Source of the DNA: Flavobacteriales bacterium
GTDB lineage: Bacteria > Bacteroidota > Bacteroidia > Flavobacteriales_D > Sanyastnellaceae
Length of the DNA: 64,000 nt
NCBI GenBank assembly: GCA_022447625.1
Contig: JAKVAX010000008.1
Coordinates: 1-64,000, forward strand
Direction of reading: 5' to 3'
The notes under the pieces are model-generated. The model made no database searches, was not told where the DNA came from, and worked only from the letters and a program-made list of their open reading frames with translations. This document shows, piece by piece, positions 52,200 to 60,724 of this stretch (positions within the stretch are counted from its first letter, which is position 1; each line of letters begins with the position of its first letter). Both the position numbers and the translations under genes were made by a program.

Positions 52200-52856
52200 A
52201 TGAAACGACATACGATCATCGTCGCCGGAGGAATTGGTAAGCGCATGGGCTCTGATTTGCCTAAGCAATTCATTGTGGTCAAGGGCCTGCCAATCCTTGG
52301 TCACACTCTGAATGTGTTCCATTCTTTTGACCCTGAAATGGAGTTGATTGTCGTGTTGCCAAACGATTGGCAGGCGCACTGGAAGAATGAGTGCGAGCAG
52401 TTCGATTTTCCTGCCCATCGCGTGGTTGACGGAGGCAAAGAGCGCTTTCATTCCGTGCTCGAAGGCCTTAAAGCTTGCACACCTGGCAGTCTAGTCGCTA
52501 TTCATGACGCGGTTCGTCCGCTCGTTTCGGTTGATACCATTGCTCGTTGTTTCGCTAACGCGGAATCGGAGGGTGGTGCCGTGCCTGTAATCGCGGTGAA
52601 TGAAAGCCTGCGTCAGGTCAATGGAGACCAAAACAATCACGTGGATCGTGCAGACTATCGGGTGGTTCAGACGCCCCAATGTTTCCGATACGATGAATTG
52701 ATCCGAGGTTATGATGCCGGATTCCAATCCCATTTTACTGATGACGCGAGTGTCTACGAATCACTTGGGAAAGCGGTAACCATGGTAGAGGGGAACGTGG
52801 AGAACATCAAAGTGACCTCTCCGATGGATTTAGTGCTACTTGAAGGATTAATCTAA
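52200..52856 (+). CDS. ispD: 2-C-methyl-D-erythritol 4-phosphate cytidylyltransferase
   Basis: A 218-residue enzyme of the non-mevalonate isoprenoid pathway, from ATG 52200. The CTP-binding start is VAGGIGKRMGSDLPKQF. GGKERFHSVLEGL, VAIHDAVRPLVS, RVVQTPQCFRYDEL and TDDASVYESLGKAVTMVEG are family motifs. The earlier frame start at 52152 lies in the upstream terminator and is rejected. It supplies precursors for the prenyl synthase at 10.7 kb. Its stop codon overlaps that of the convergent protease gene by 4 bp. Confidence 0.94.
   Translation: MKRHTIIVAGGIGKRMGSDLPKQFIVVKGLPILGHTLNVFHSFDPEMELIVVLPNDWQAHWKNECEQFDFPAHRVVDGGKERFHSVLEGLKACTPGSLVAIHDAVRPLVSVDTIARCFANAESEGGAVPVIAVNESLRQVNGDQNNHVDRADYRVVQTPQCFRYDELIRGYDAGFQSHFTDDASVYESLGKAVTMVEGNVENIKVTSPMDLVLLEGLI
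52551..52565. repeat. Iterated palindrome, exact copy (TTCGCTAACGCGGAA, reverse form)
   Basis: Exact match to the reverse complement of TTCCGCNNTAGCGAA, inside ispD. Confidence 0.8.
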
Positions 52857-53803
52857 GCCTCTTCAGCAGGCATGGGAGGAGGAAGGTGATCTTCAATCGT
52901 CTCATAAGCGAGATATGCTTCTTTGAACTTCGGCCATTTCGAACGTTGAAGTATCGCAAAGAACAACAATGAGAAGATGATCGCTGCAATCAACACATTC
53001 AACCATGTGTATGATTCAGCTTCCATTTGTGCTACGTCTAAGTTATTTTTGGCAGCGTAGAAATGGGCAATAGCAGCGGAACCATTGTGAATGAAATGCG
53101 CAAAAACAGCTGTCCAGATACTTCCGGTAGCCATCACCAAATAGCCGAAGTACACACCCAACAATAGGCGTGGTAAGAAGCCGTAGAACTGCATGTGTAC
53201 AGCACTGAAGATAGCCGCGCTCACCCAGATTCCAATGTGGATGTTCTTGCTTGATTTTGCAATCAATGGCATCAAGGTTCCTCGGAATAAGAACTCTTCA
53301 CAGAGCCCCGGTAGAAAGGCGATCACAAATAAGTTCAAGAGAAGGTCTGTGGTCGATGTCCCGGCTAAGAGAGCCTCAGTGGCTTGTGCCGCAGACTCTT
53401 CCATAGGTTTGAAGAGCTCCTCAATCCAACCGCCTTCTGGAATGAGGGCAAGGTTGATTTGATAAGCCGCATCAATCAATGGGAACGAGAAAAAGGCAAG
53501 GATGGGAACCAATAGAATTGTCAATGCAGGACGACCCGTCATAAAACGGTTGATGGACTTCCAGCCAAAAAGGATCCCAAATAGGATGGCAGCTCCGAAA
53601 AAGCCAACCAGTTGATTGGCAGCGTTCATTAAGCGTAAGCTGCATGGTCCCCAATCTTCATTTACGCCTTCCATAATCTTCGTGAGATCATCCATGCTCA
53701 TGCCACAGGTGGAGGTAGCGATAGCGCCCCCTACAGCGACTGACACGGAGATCATCATGAGCACAATGCAGAATAGCATCATGATCTTCATGACTGGATT
53801 CAT
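52853..53803 (-). CDS. CPBP-family intramembrane glutamic protease
   Basis: A 316-residue protein from ATG 53803 (MNPVMKIMMLF); 80 upstream codons in the frame run antisense through the dusB start and are rejected. There are about eight TM helices. The ABI/CPBP motif EExxxR is seen in LPGLCEEFLFRGTL, with the second and third motifs near FLPRLLLGVYFGYL and VFAHFIHNG. Family members cleave prenylated proteins or act in peptide maturation and immunity. The substrate here is unknown. A charged C-terminal tail follows the last helix. Confidence 0.88.
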   Translation of the reverse strand: MNPVMKIMMLFCIVLMMISVSVAVGGAIATSTCGMSMDDLTKIMEGVNEDWGPCSLRLMNAANQLVGFFGAAILFGILFGWKSINRFMTGRPALTILLVPILAFFSFPLIDAAYQINLALIPEGGWIEELFKPMEESAAQATEALLAGTSTTDLLLNLFVIAFLPGLCEEFLFRGTLMPLIAKSSKNIHIGIWVSAAIFSAVHMQFYGFLPRLLLGVYFGYLVMATGSIWTAVFAHFIHNGSAAIAHFYAAKNNLDVAQMEAESYTWLNVLIAAIIFSLLFFAILQRSKWPKFKEAYLAYETIEDHLPPPMPAEEA

Positions 53804-53879
53804 CGTTCTAAAGACTGTTCGTATCACTTCGAGGGAAGGTATTTCGTAAATTTGCTTCGAATTTGGCCAATTTACTTGG

Positions 53880-54884
53880 ATGGTGAAAATCGCAGATATA
53901 GAGATCGGGGAATTTCCTCTGCTACTCGCTCCGATGGAAGACGTGAGTGATCCACCGTTCCGCGCACTTTGTAAGAAGCACGGAGCTGACGTGATGTACA
54001 CAGAATTTATTTCTTCGGAGGGATTGATCCGCGATGCAGCCAAAAGCGTTCAAAAGCTCGATATCTTCGAATACGAACGTCCAGTAGGGATTCAAATCTT
54101 CGGAAGCGATATTGAATCAATGAAGCGCGCTACGGAGATCACGGAGTCAGCCAATCCAGACATCATCGATATCAATTATGGTTGTCCGGTGAAAAAAGTA
54201 GCCTGTAAAGGTGCTGGGGCCGGAATCCTCCAAGACATTCCGAAGATGGTGTCGATGACGAGTGAGATTGTCAAGTCGACAAAACTTCCGGTCACAGTTA
54301 AGACACGTCTTGGTTGGGATGAAGACACCAAGTACATTGTTGAAGTGGCTGAACGTCTGCAAGACGTGGGGATCAAAGCTATCTCAATTCACGGACGTAC
54401 GCGAAAGCAGATGTACAAGGGTGACGCTGATTGGACTTTGATCTCTGAGGTGAAGAACAACCCACGCATGCAGATTCCTGTGTTCGGAAATGGAGACGTT
54501 GATTCACCAGAACGCGCCGTTGAGTACCGCGACCGTTGGGGAGTGGACGGCATCATGATCGGACGTGCTAGCATTGGCAATCCGTGGGTGTTTAATCAGA
54601 TTAAGCACTTTATGAAAACCGGAGAGCACTTGCCTCCTCCATCCATTTCAGATCGTGTAGATGCGGCTCGCCAGCACTTCGAGATGGGTGTAGAGTGGAA
54701 AGGGGAGCGCCTTGGAATCGTGGAGATGCGTCGTCATTACGCGAATTACTTCAAAGGCATTCCGCATTTCAAAGATCACCGTTTAGCACTCGTGACTTTG
54801 GATACAGTTCCTGATATTTTAGGGAAGTTGGAAGAGATTCGGGAGCTCTTCAAAGATTTCGACTTTACTGCGCAAAGCGCTTGA
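53880..54884 (+). CDS. dusB: tRNA-dihydrouridine synthase B
   Basis: A 334-residue FMN enzyme reducing uridine in tRNA. The start MVKIADIEIGEFPLLLAPME gives the standard N-terminus with the FMN motif LAPMEDVSD. The catalytic Cys is in NYGCPVKKVACKGAGAGIL, and SIHGRTRKQMYKG and GIMIGRASIGNPW are typical of DusB. The 3' end overlaps the convergent ABC permease gene by 20 bp, so no terminator separates them. Confidence 0.94.
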   Translation: MVKIADIEIGEFPLLLAPMEDVSDPPFRALCKKHGADVMYTEFISSEGLIRDAAKSVQKLDIFEYERPVGIQIFGSDIESMKRATEITESANPDIIDINYGCPVKKVACKGAGAGILQDIPKMVSMTSEIVKSTKLPVTVKTRLGWDEDTKYIVEVAERLQDVGIKAISIHGRTRKQMYKGDADWTLISEVKNNPRMQIPVFGNGDVDSPERAVEYRDRWGVDGIMIGRASIGNPWVFNQIKHFMKTGEHLPPPSISDRVDAARQHFEMGVEWKGERLGIVEMRRHYANYFKGIPHFKDHRLALVTLDTVPDILGKLEEIRELFKDFDFTAQSA

Positions 54885-56076
54885 TCAGGTAGCGAACCAT
54901 AAAGCTCGAGAAGACCGAGCCGATGATCAAGACCGTTGCCATCACCCCAATCACATCTAAGAATCGAATTTCGACCGGGTAGAACTCAACAATCGACCCC
55001 TGTAGTCTCAGGATACCCACATATTGCTGCAGCAGGCATAGCGACAGTCCGAGGAAGAGACCAATTCCTGCTCCAATCACGTTGATGAGAATCCCCTGAT
55101 TGCTGAAAATTCTGCGGATATCTGTAGCGGTCAATCCAAAGCTCTGAAGGATGAAAATATCTTTGCGTTTCTCAATAATCAGCATGGTCAAGGAAGCCAT
55201 GATGTTGAAGGCCGCAATGATCATAATGAAAGCGAGAATCAAAAAGGTGGCCCACTTTTCTGAACGGTTCGTCTGATGAACGAGTGCGTTTTTGTCGTAA
55301 CGGGTTTGTACGAGGTAGCCTTCACCCAGCGCATTCATGACAACCTCTTTAGCATCTTCAGGGTGGATCCCTTCCGCAATAGCGATAGAAAGCTGACTCA
55401 CTTCAGTGTCGTAATCAAATAGCTCCTTGGCATAGTCAAGAGGGGCGATGATGTACTTCACATCTAACTCAGCATTGACGCTGAAAACGGCACTGATGAG
55501 AATAGGCATTGTATTCAGTGCCTTCTCTTTGTAACGACTCAATTTCTTACCACGAATTGGTGCAGAGAGCGTAATCATTGAGTAATCTTCTGGGTGGAAA
55601 GGAATGCCCAACTCGCTCTGAATTCCATAACCGGTGATGGCGCAGGGCAGGCCATCACGATCTAGGTTGTAATCACCGTAGGCAAGCACTTCTTCAATAT
55701 CTGTGACCTCCTTGAAAACAGTATCAACCCCCAGTAAGGTGGCCACACTAGGTTGACCGTCATAGCGGATGATGACGTCGTCTTCTAAAGTTCGACTGAT
55801 GTAGTCGATTTCAGGAAGTACTTGCAAGTAGTTGATCAGGGAGTCACTCGCGGCGAATACCTTCCCCTCTGCAGGAGTAACAGTGATTTCAGCGTCGAAA
55901 GAGGTGAATAGGTCGGCGACTAAACTCTCTATTCCGTTGAAGGCAGAAAGGATGGTGATCATGGCTGTAGTCACAGCTGCAACCACCAGCATCGAAATGC
56001 CGGAAATGACATTGATGATGTTTCTTGACTTCTTTGAGAACAGATATCTCCTGGAAATAAAGAATGGTACATTCAC
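54865..56076 (-). CDS. LolC/LolE-like ABC transporter permease
   Basis: A 403-residue permease of the lipoprotein-release (FtsX) type. The N-terminus FFISRRYLFSKKSRNIINVISGISML is characteristic. One TM helix, a periplasmic domain (about 45-265), and three C-terminal TM helices follow, with AFNIMASLTMLIIEKRKDIFIL as the conserved loop. With an ATPase encoded elsewhere it would extract lipoproteins for transfer to the outer membrane. The gene overlaps dusB at the 3' end. Confidence 0.9.
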   Translation of the reverse strand: MNVPFFISRRYLFSKKSRNIINVISGISMLVVAAVTTAMITILSAFNGIESLVADLFTSFDAEITVTPAEGKVFAASDSLINYLQVLPEIDYISRTLEDDVIIRYDGQPSVATLLGVDTVFKEVTDIEEVLAYGDYNLDRDGLPCAITGYGIQSELGIPFHPEDYSMITLSAPIRGKKLSRYKEKALNTMPILISAVFSVNAELDVKYIIAPLDYAKELFDYDTEVSQLSIAIAEGIHPEDAKEVVMNALGEGYLVQTRYDKNALVHQTNRSEKWATFLILAFIMIIAAFNIMASLTMLIIEKRKDIFILQSFGLTATDIRRIFSNQGILINVIGAGIGLFLGLSLCLLQQYVGILRLQGSIVEFYPVEIRFLDVIGVMATVLIIGSVFSSFMVRYLIKRFAQ

Positions 56077-56109
56077 GAGCCGAAGGTAAGACCTTGTACT
56101 GGAATCCGC

Positions 56110-56895
56110 CTACTTTCTTGCGAGGAGGATGATACCTTCTCCGGAAAGATGGGCAGTATGGCTATCAAGCCAATTCAAAATCACGGCAGTTGGAATCGCC
56201 AAAATGAAATAGAAAGGAAGGATAAGCAAGAAGAGACGCGACATACGCAACAAACGCAGTGGAAGGGTTACACCAAGTCGTTGCGCCCACTGGCCAGCTT
56301 TACCTCCAGTGAAGTGAGCTTTGACATGATGAAATCCTGACTCCTTTAGCATCTTTTTAATCTCCTCTATTTGGTATCCCGGGCGACTGAAATCATCACC
56401 CTTTTCGCACTTCGCTTTGAACTTGCGGTTGACTGTCGTGATCATAAGTCCACCATCTTTCAGCGCTCCGTGCATATGCTCTACGGCCGATTCATCGTTT
56501 TCGACCTTCTCCAAAGTTTCAGTACACAAGATAAGATCGAAAGCTTCATCAGCCTCCAACTCTTCAATAGACATGGTGCGGAAGAGTAGGTTCTTACGTT
56601 TCGTATCTCTCACAAAGGCATTTCCAGAACACACATGGCTTTGCTTTTGATCGATCGCAAGCACGCTGTACTTGTCACGCTGGCAACTGAGCCAATAGGC
56701 ATTGTGACCGAAACCTGTTCCGGCATCTAGGATGTGCGCCTTGTCTGGAGCATTGCGCATCCACTTCCGAAGTTCGCGGCGAACGTGCCAGCTTTTCACC
56801 GTCAACCAGTCCATGATGTGAAAAAGCCCTCTCCTAAGAATAGGTGAGCGCCCACAAATCTGGGATACTGACGTTCGGATCTCTTCGGTATGCAT
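56110..56895 (-). CDS. Class I SAM-dependent methyltransferase
   Basis: A 261-residue protein with a Rossmann methyltransferase core (about 45-180): motif I is ILDAGTGFGHNAYWL, the acidic binding residue is in VLAIDQKQ, and DLILCTETLEKVENDE and GGLMITTVN match motifs IV-VI. A C-terminal TM helix (about 225-247) probably tethers it to the inner membrane, which would suit a lipid or quinone substrate. It starts 3 bp after rbfA. The substrate cannot be told. Confidence 0.85.
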   Translation of the reverse strand: MHTEEIRTSVSQICGRSPILRRGLFHIMDWLTVKSWHVRRELRKWMRNAPDKAHILDAGTGFGHNAYWLSCQRDKYSVLAIDQKQSHVCSGNAFVRDTKRKNLLFRTMSIEELEADEAFDLILCTETLEKVENDESAVEHMHGALKDGGLMITTVNRKFKAKCEKGDDFSRPGYQIEEIKKMLKESGFHHVKAHFTGGKAGQWAQRLGVTLPLRLLRMSRLFLLILPFYFILAIPTAVILNWLDSHTAHLSGEGIILLARK

Positions 56896-56898
56896 TGC

Positions 56899-57237
56899 TT
56901 ACGAGTTGAGCAGTCGGTCGATATCGTCGTAGTAATCAAGACTATCATCTACATAGAACTGCAACTCTGGCATTCTACGTAATTGCTTACCAACCGTTTC
57001 AGCGAGCTTTTTTCTGATGAGCCAAGCTTGAGATGAAACTGCATCTAGGTCGCCTTTTGGATCTTTGGAAGCCATGAAACTGAGGTAGACTTTGGCCACG
57101 CCAAGGTCTGGTGACATACGTACAATAGTCACAGTAATAAACCTTCCTCCAAACATGAAAGAAGACTCACGTTGGAAGAATTGAGCGAGTTCTCGCTTCA
57201 AAAGGCTTGCGATTTTTTCCTGACGGATTCCTGCCAT
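56899..57237 (-). CDS. rbfA: Ribosome-binding factor A
   Basis: A 112-residue KH-fold protein needed for 30S maturation and 16S rRNA processing. It has the N-terminus RQEKIASLLKRELAQFF, the VTIVRMSPDLGVAKVYLSF core and the C-terminal MPELQFYVDDSLDYYDDIDRLL, all typical. TATCTTTG ends only 4 nt before the ATG, so the mRNA is probably leaderless. Confidence 0.93.
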   Translation of the reverse strand: MAGIRQEKIASLLKRELAQFFQRESSFMFGGRFITVTIVRMSPDLGVAKVYLSFMASKDPKGDLDAVSSQAWLIRKKLAETVGKQLRRMPELQFYVDDSLDYYDDIDRLLNS

Positions 57238-57241
57238 TGTG

Positions 57242-57249
57242 CAAAGATA
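57242..57249 (-). promoter_or_regulatory. -7 box of rbfA, four bases from the start codon
   Basis: TATCTTTG on the minus strand matches TAnnTTTG and is separated from the rbfA ATG by four bases, consistent with leaderless initiation. Confidence 0.45.
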
Positions 57250-57278
57250 TAGACGATAGAGCTTTAAGCTCCAAGCAA

Positions 57279-58484
57279 TTAATAAAGGAAGTTGTTGTAA
57301 GGATAGCGTTCCTGATGAATCACTTTGACTTTTTTATAGAGTACGTCTCTCAGTTCTTCAAGGTTCGTACGCTCTTGTGCTGAGATGAAAACCACCGCTA
57401 GATCACTGTGTTTCGCCATCCATGTACGCTTTAAATCTTCCAAGTTGAAGATGGTCGGATTGTCTTCATCGAAGTTCGGTTCCACATCATCAGGGTTCGG
57501 GAATTCCAGTGCGTCAATCTTATTGAAAACAACAATCGTTGGCTTCGTTCCAGAGCCAATGTCGTTCAATGTATCACTCACCGTTGCCATTTGATCTTCA
57601 AAGTTCGGATGTGACACGTCTATCACATGGACCAAAATATCTGACTCACGCGTTTCATCCAAGGTAGACTTGAACGACTCAATCAATTGGTGCGGTAGTT
57701 TACGAATGAAACCAACCGTATCTGAAAGAAGGAAAGGTAGGTTCTGAAGCACCACTTTTCGCACTGTTGTATCGAGTGTTGCGAAGAGTTTATTTTCAGC
57801 CATCACCTTGCTCTTCGCAAGAATGTTCATGAGTGTAGACTTCCCTACGTTTGTGTATCCGACGAGGGCTACGCGTACCATGGCTCCGCGATTTCCGCGT
57901 TGCGTGGCTTTTTGCTTATCGATTTGAGCGAGGTCTTTCTTTAGCGCTGAAATCTTGTCGCGAATGATTCGGCGGTCAGTTTCGATTTCTTTCTCCCCAG
58001 GTCCTTTCATTCCGATACCCCCTTTCTGCTTCTGTAGGTGGGTCCACATATTCGTTAGACGTGGGAGTAGGTATTGGTATTGAGCCAATTCTACCTGAGT
58101 CTTCGCATGGGCGGTACGTGCACGAGAAGCGAAGATGTCGAGGATAAGATTGCTACGGTCAAGAACCTTTACATCCTTGATCTCACGTTCAATATTTCGA
58201 AGCTGCGTAGGGCTCAACTCATCGTCGAAGATGACCATGTCGATTTTACGATCATGGCAGAACTCTCTGATTTCTTCGAGCTTCCCTTTTCCAACAAAAG
58301 TCTTGTTGTCAGGGTGTTCGAGTGATTGAGTGAAGCGTGCAAGACATTGAGCATCAGCAGTTTTGGCGAGGAATTCCAGCTCGTCAAGGTATTCTTCCAA
58401 ATGTTCCTTGCGTTGGGATTTCGTTACCAAACCAACGAGCACACAGGTCTCTTGGTCCTTTTTCGTTTCGATCATCTGTGCCAT
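57279..58484 (-). CDS. hflX: Ribosome-associated GTPase HflX
   Basis: A 401-residue GTPase that splits stalled ribosomes under stress. The N-terminal HflX domain contains NKTFVGKGKLEEI and FDDELSPTQLRNIE. A coiled coil with KGGIGMKGPGEKEIETDRR leads to the G domain (about 200-370): G1 GYTNVGKST, G2 TLDTTVRK, G3 DTVGFIRKLPHQLIESFKST and G4 NKID. The length is typical. Confidence 0.95.
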   Translation of the reverse strand: MAQMIETKKDQETCVLVGLVTKSQRKEHLEEYLDELEFLAKTADAQCLARFTQSLEHPDNKTFVGKGKLEEIREFCHDRKIDMVIFDDELSPTQLRNIEREIKDVKVLDRSNLILDIFASRARTAHAKTQVELAQYQYLLPRLTNMWTHLQKQKGGIGMKGPGEKEIETDRRIIRDKISALKKDLAQIDKQKATQRGNRGAMVRVALVGYTNVGKSTLMNILAKSKVMAENKLFATLDTTVRKVVLQNLPFLLSDTVGFIRKLPHQLIESFKSTLDETRESDILVHVIDVSHPNFEDQMATVSDTLNDIGSGTKPTIVVFNKIDALEFPNPDDVEPNFDEDNPTIFNLEDLKRTWMAKHSDLAVVFISAQERTNLEELRDVLYKKVKVIHQERYPYNNFLY

Positions 58485-58490
58485 TGCGGC

Positions 58491-58820
58491 TTATTCAGTA
58501 AAAGCTTCGATATACTTTGCTACTGCTTTGATCTCAGCAGTAGACAAGACTTCTTTTTGTGGAGGCATGGTGCCTTTTCCGTAGGTGATCAGTGCAACGC
58601 GCTCTTCGAAGGTCTTGGTGCTCTTAGTAAGGTCAGGAGCACCGCTAATCATGAGCTTTCCATCTGCTCCGTGGCAGAGGGCACACTTCATGGTGTAGAT
58701 TTTCTGGGCGTCAGCTTCCGAAACAGTCGACTCGAAGTCTGCAACTGTTGGCTTATCACTTCCGCCACAGGCGAAAAGTAGAGCAACGGGAAGACAAAGA
58801 AGGAGTTTTCTTAGAACCAT
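58491..58820 (-). CDS. Cytochrome c-type lipoprotein
   Basis: A 109-residue protein. Lipobox LLFAC puts the lipidated Cys at 18. The single haem motif CALCH is near residue 47, and the axial Met is likely the one in GKGTMPPQKE. It is a small class I cytochrome c anchored on the outer face of the inner membrane or in the outer membrane. Its start overlaps the 3' end of the upstream membrane-protein gene by 10 bp, which suggests a joint role in electron transfer. Confidence 0.9.
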   Translation of the reverse strand: MVLRKLLLCLPVALLFACGGSDKPTVADFESTVSEADAQKIYTMKCALCHGADGKLMISGAPDLTKSTKTFEERVALITYGKGTMPPQKEVLSTAEIKAVAKYIEAFTE

Positions 58821-59260
58821 CCGTAAGCTTCAAATCCGCTTCTGAAAGGCCAAGGAATTCCAGCCAAGATCAGAATCAACGCGATGAGGTAAAAGATTAA
58901 TACGCGCTTGTTCGCTTTCTTATCGTCTGTTTTACGCTTGGCTCCTGAGTAACCCATAGTTGCAACCGCAATAGCCAAGATCATCAAAAGCAAGTGTTCC
59001 ATGGTGAAGAAACGCAGGAGTGTGTTTGACATCATTCCTTCTGTTCCCCATTGACCAGCCCATCCTTTAAGGAAGTACAAAGCCAGACCGATCAGCAACT
59101 GAATGTGCAGCCCTATCATTGTAAACATGGCGAGTTTCTTAATGCTTGCGAAAGGCTTGCCACTGCTGCTAGCTGCATAAGCACGAACAATTGAGAGTAC
59201 GAGAAGCACGAGAATAACCCACCTGAGGGCACTGTGCATGTGTTGAAGTCCTGTTTCCAT
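58811..59260 (-). CDS. Four-helix membrane protein, cytochrome b-like
   Basis: A 149-residue protein from ATG 59260 (METGLQHMHSALRW). Four TM helices are evident. Histidines at the membrane face (QHMHSALRW, MIGLHIQLL, FTMEHLLL) resemble those of small haem-binding cytochrome b-like proteins of Bacteroidota, but haem binding is not proven. It is cotranscribed with the cytochrome c gene. TATCTTTG lies 6 nt before the ATG. Confidence 0.75.
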   Translation of the reverse strand: METGLQHMHSALRWVILVLLVLSIVRAYAASSSGKPFASIKKLAMFTMIGLHIQLLIGLALYFLKGWAGQWGTEGMMSNTLLRFFTMEHLLLMILAIAVATMGYSGAKRKTDDKKANKRVLIFYLIALILILAGIPWPFRSGFEAYGWF

Positions 59261-59266
59261 TGGGCG

Positions 59267-59274
59267 CAAAGATA
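59267..59274 (-). promoter_or_regulatory. -7 box of the cytochrome pair, six bases from the start codon
   Basis: TATCTTTG on the minus strand matches TAnnTTTG and lies six bases before the ATG at 59260, another candidate leaderless mRNA. Confidence 0.45.
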
Positions 59275-59400
59275 AGAAGGGTGTTCGGATCGATTGCTAG
59301 AACTCCCGTAAATCATTGATTCAAATTACCTTAAAAAAGGCATTGCATCTCTAATTGTTCACTCGGAATTTTACACACGGATAATTATGACCTTTGACGT

Positions 59401-60654
59401 ATGAATGTTTTTCGATTGACAGGATTCTTAGGGATCGCTCTGGTTGTGGGTTGTGGAGATGGAAACCAAGGAAGCGGCTGTACCGATCAATTTGCGGTGA
59501 ACTACAACCCAGAAGCAACAGTTGATGATGGATCGTGTAAATACGATGCAGACGGACCTTTCTCCGTTGATAAGCAAGCCATTCGCGATACCTACGCTGA
59601 AATCGTCTTTGCTTCATACCAAGATGCGAAAGAAGCAGCGAAAGCCCTGCAAACATCAATTAGCGACTTTGTAGCTACCCTGGATGAAGCCAAGTTTGAG
59701 GCGTGTAAACAAGCATGGTTAGCAGCTCGTGAACCCTACGGACAAACAGAAGCGTATCGTTTTTCAAATGGGCCCATCGATAATGAAGAAGGGCCTGAAG
59801 GTTACCTGAATGCATGGCCACTGGATGAAGGATACATCGATTACGTTGAAGGTGCTCCGAACTCAGGTATTATTCATGATCTAGAGATTTATCCGTCACT
59901 GGAGAAAAGCTTGCTTCAGCAATTGAATGAGCAAGGAGGAGAAGAAAATGTGGCTATCGGCTATCACGCGATTGAGTTCTTATTGTGGGGTGAAGATGAT
60001 CCTGAAACTAGCACATTGAAGGCGGGTGATCGTCCGTTTACTGACTATGTCAGTGCACCAAATGCGGAGCGTCGTGCTGAATACCTCGTGCTATGCGCTG
60101 AATTGTTAGTTGAGCACCTAGGTGATATAGTAGACACATGGAATCCTGAAGGAGGTGATTACTACAAAGAATTTATGGCCATGGATGTCAACCTAGCACT
60201 CCAGCAAATCATCACTGGAATAGCGACATTGAGTAAATCAGAGTTGGCCGGTGAACGCATTTTCGTGGCTTTGGATAATCAGAATCAAGAAGATGAGCAC
60301 TCTTGTTTCAGTGATAACACGCATCGCGATATCTATCTGAATGCTCAAGGAATAGCCAACGTATTCCAAGGGAGCTACACTCGTTCGAATGGTGATCGCA
60401 TTGAAGGAGTAGGTTTCATTGACCTCTTGGCCAAAGTTGATAGTTCATTGACAGCTGAAGCAAATGAAATTACTGCGACGGCACTTCAAAATTCGCAGCA
60501 AATTCCGATTCCGTTCGATTATTCATTGACCTTGGAAACTACAGGTGGTGACGGATCCATCATGAAAGCCATTCTTTCATTACAGAAACAAGGCGACTTA
60601 TTCATCGAAGTGCGCAATGCACTCCGCCTTGAGCAGCTTTTGGGAACTTCCTGA
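59401..60654 (+). CDS. Imelysin family lipoprotein
   Basis: A 417-residue lipoprotein. Lipobox LVVGC places the modified Cys at 18. A short Cys-containing segment near the N-terminus (CTDQFAVNYNPEATVDDGSC) is a motif common in secreted Bacteroidota proteins. The imelysin domain (about 60-400) keeps the HxxE signature in IGYHAIEFLLWG. Imelysin proteins bind or help import iron in the periplasm. It heads an operon with a di-haem oxidoreductase and a second imelysin. Confidence 0.9.
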   Translation: MNVFRLTGFLGIALVVGCGDGNQGSGCTDQFAVNYNPEATVDDGSCKYDADGPFSVDKQAIRDTYAEIVFASYQDAKEAAKALQTSISDFVATLDEAKFEACKQAWLAAREPYGQTEAYRFSNGPIDNEEGPEGYLNAWPLDEGYIDYVEGAPNSGIIHDLEIYPSLEKSLLQQLNEQGGEENVAIGYHAIEFLLWGEDDPETSTLKAGDRPFTDYVSAPNAERRAEYLVLCAELLVEHLGDIVDTWNPEGGDYYKEFMAMDVNLALQQIITGIATLSKSELAGERIFVALDNQNQEDEHSCFSDNTHRDIYLNAQGIANVFQGSYTRSNGDRIEGVGFIDLLAKVDSSLTAEANEITATALQNSQQIPIPFDYSLTLETTGGDGSIMKAILSLQKQGDLFIEVRNALRLEQLLGTS

Positions 60655-60696
60655 GCAAAGTCAAGTTTATAAGCAGACTATAGGCTCGGAGCGGTG

Positions 60697-60704
60697 TATA
60701 TTTG
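60697..60704 (+). promoter_or_regulatory. Putative -7 box before the di-haem oxidoreductase gene
   Basis: TATATTTG matches TAnnTTTG, 20 bp before the ATG at 60725. It suggests that the downstream pair also has its own promoter. Confidence 0.4.
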
Positions 60705-60724
60705 CTCGATGAGTCTTACTGCGA

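Noticed and set aside
53804-54043. 80-codon N-terminal extension of the CPBP protease
   Set aside because: It runs antisense through the dusB start and lacks family similarity; ATG 53803 directly precedes the first TM helix.
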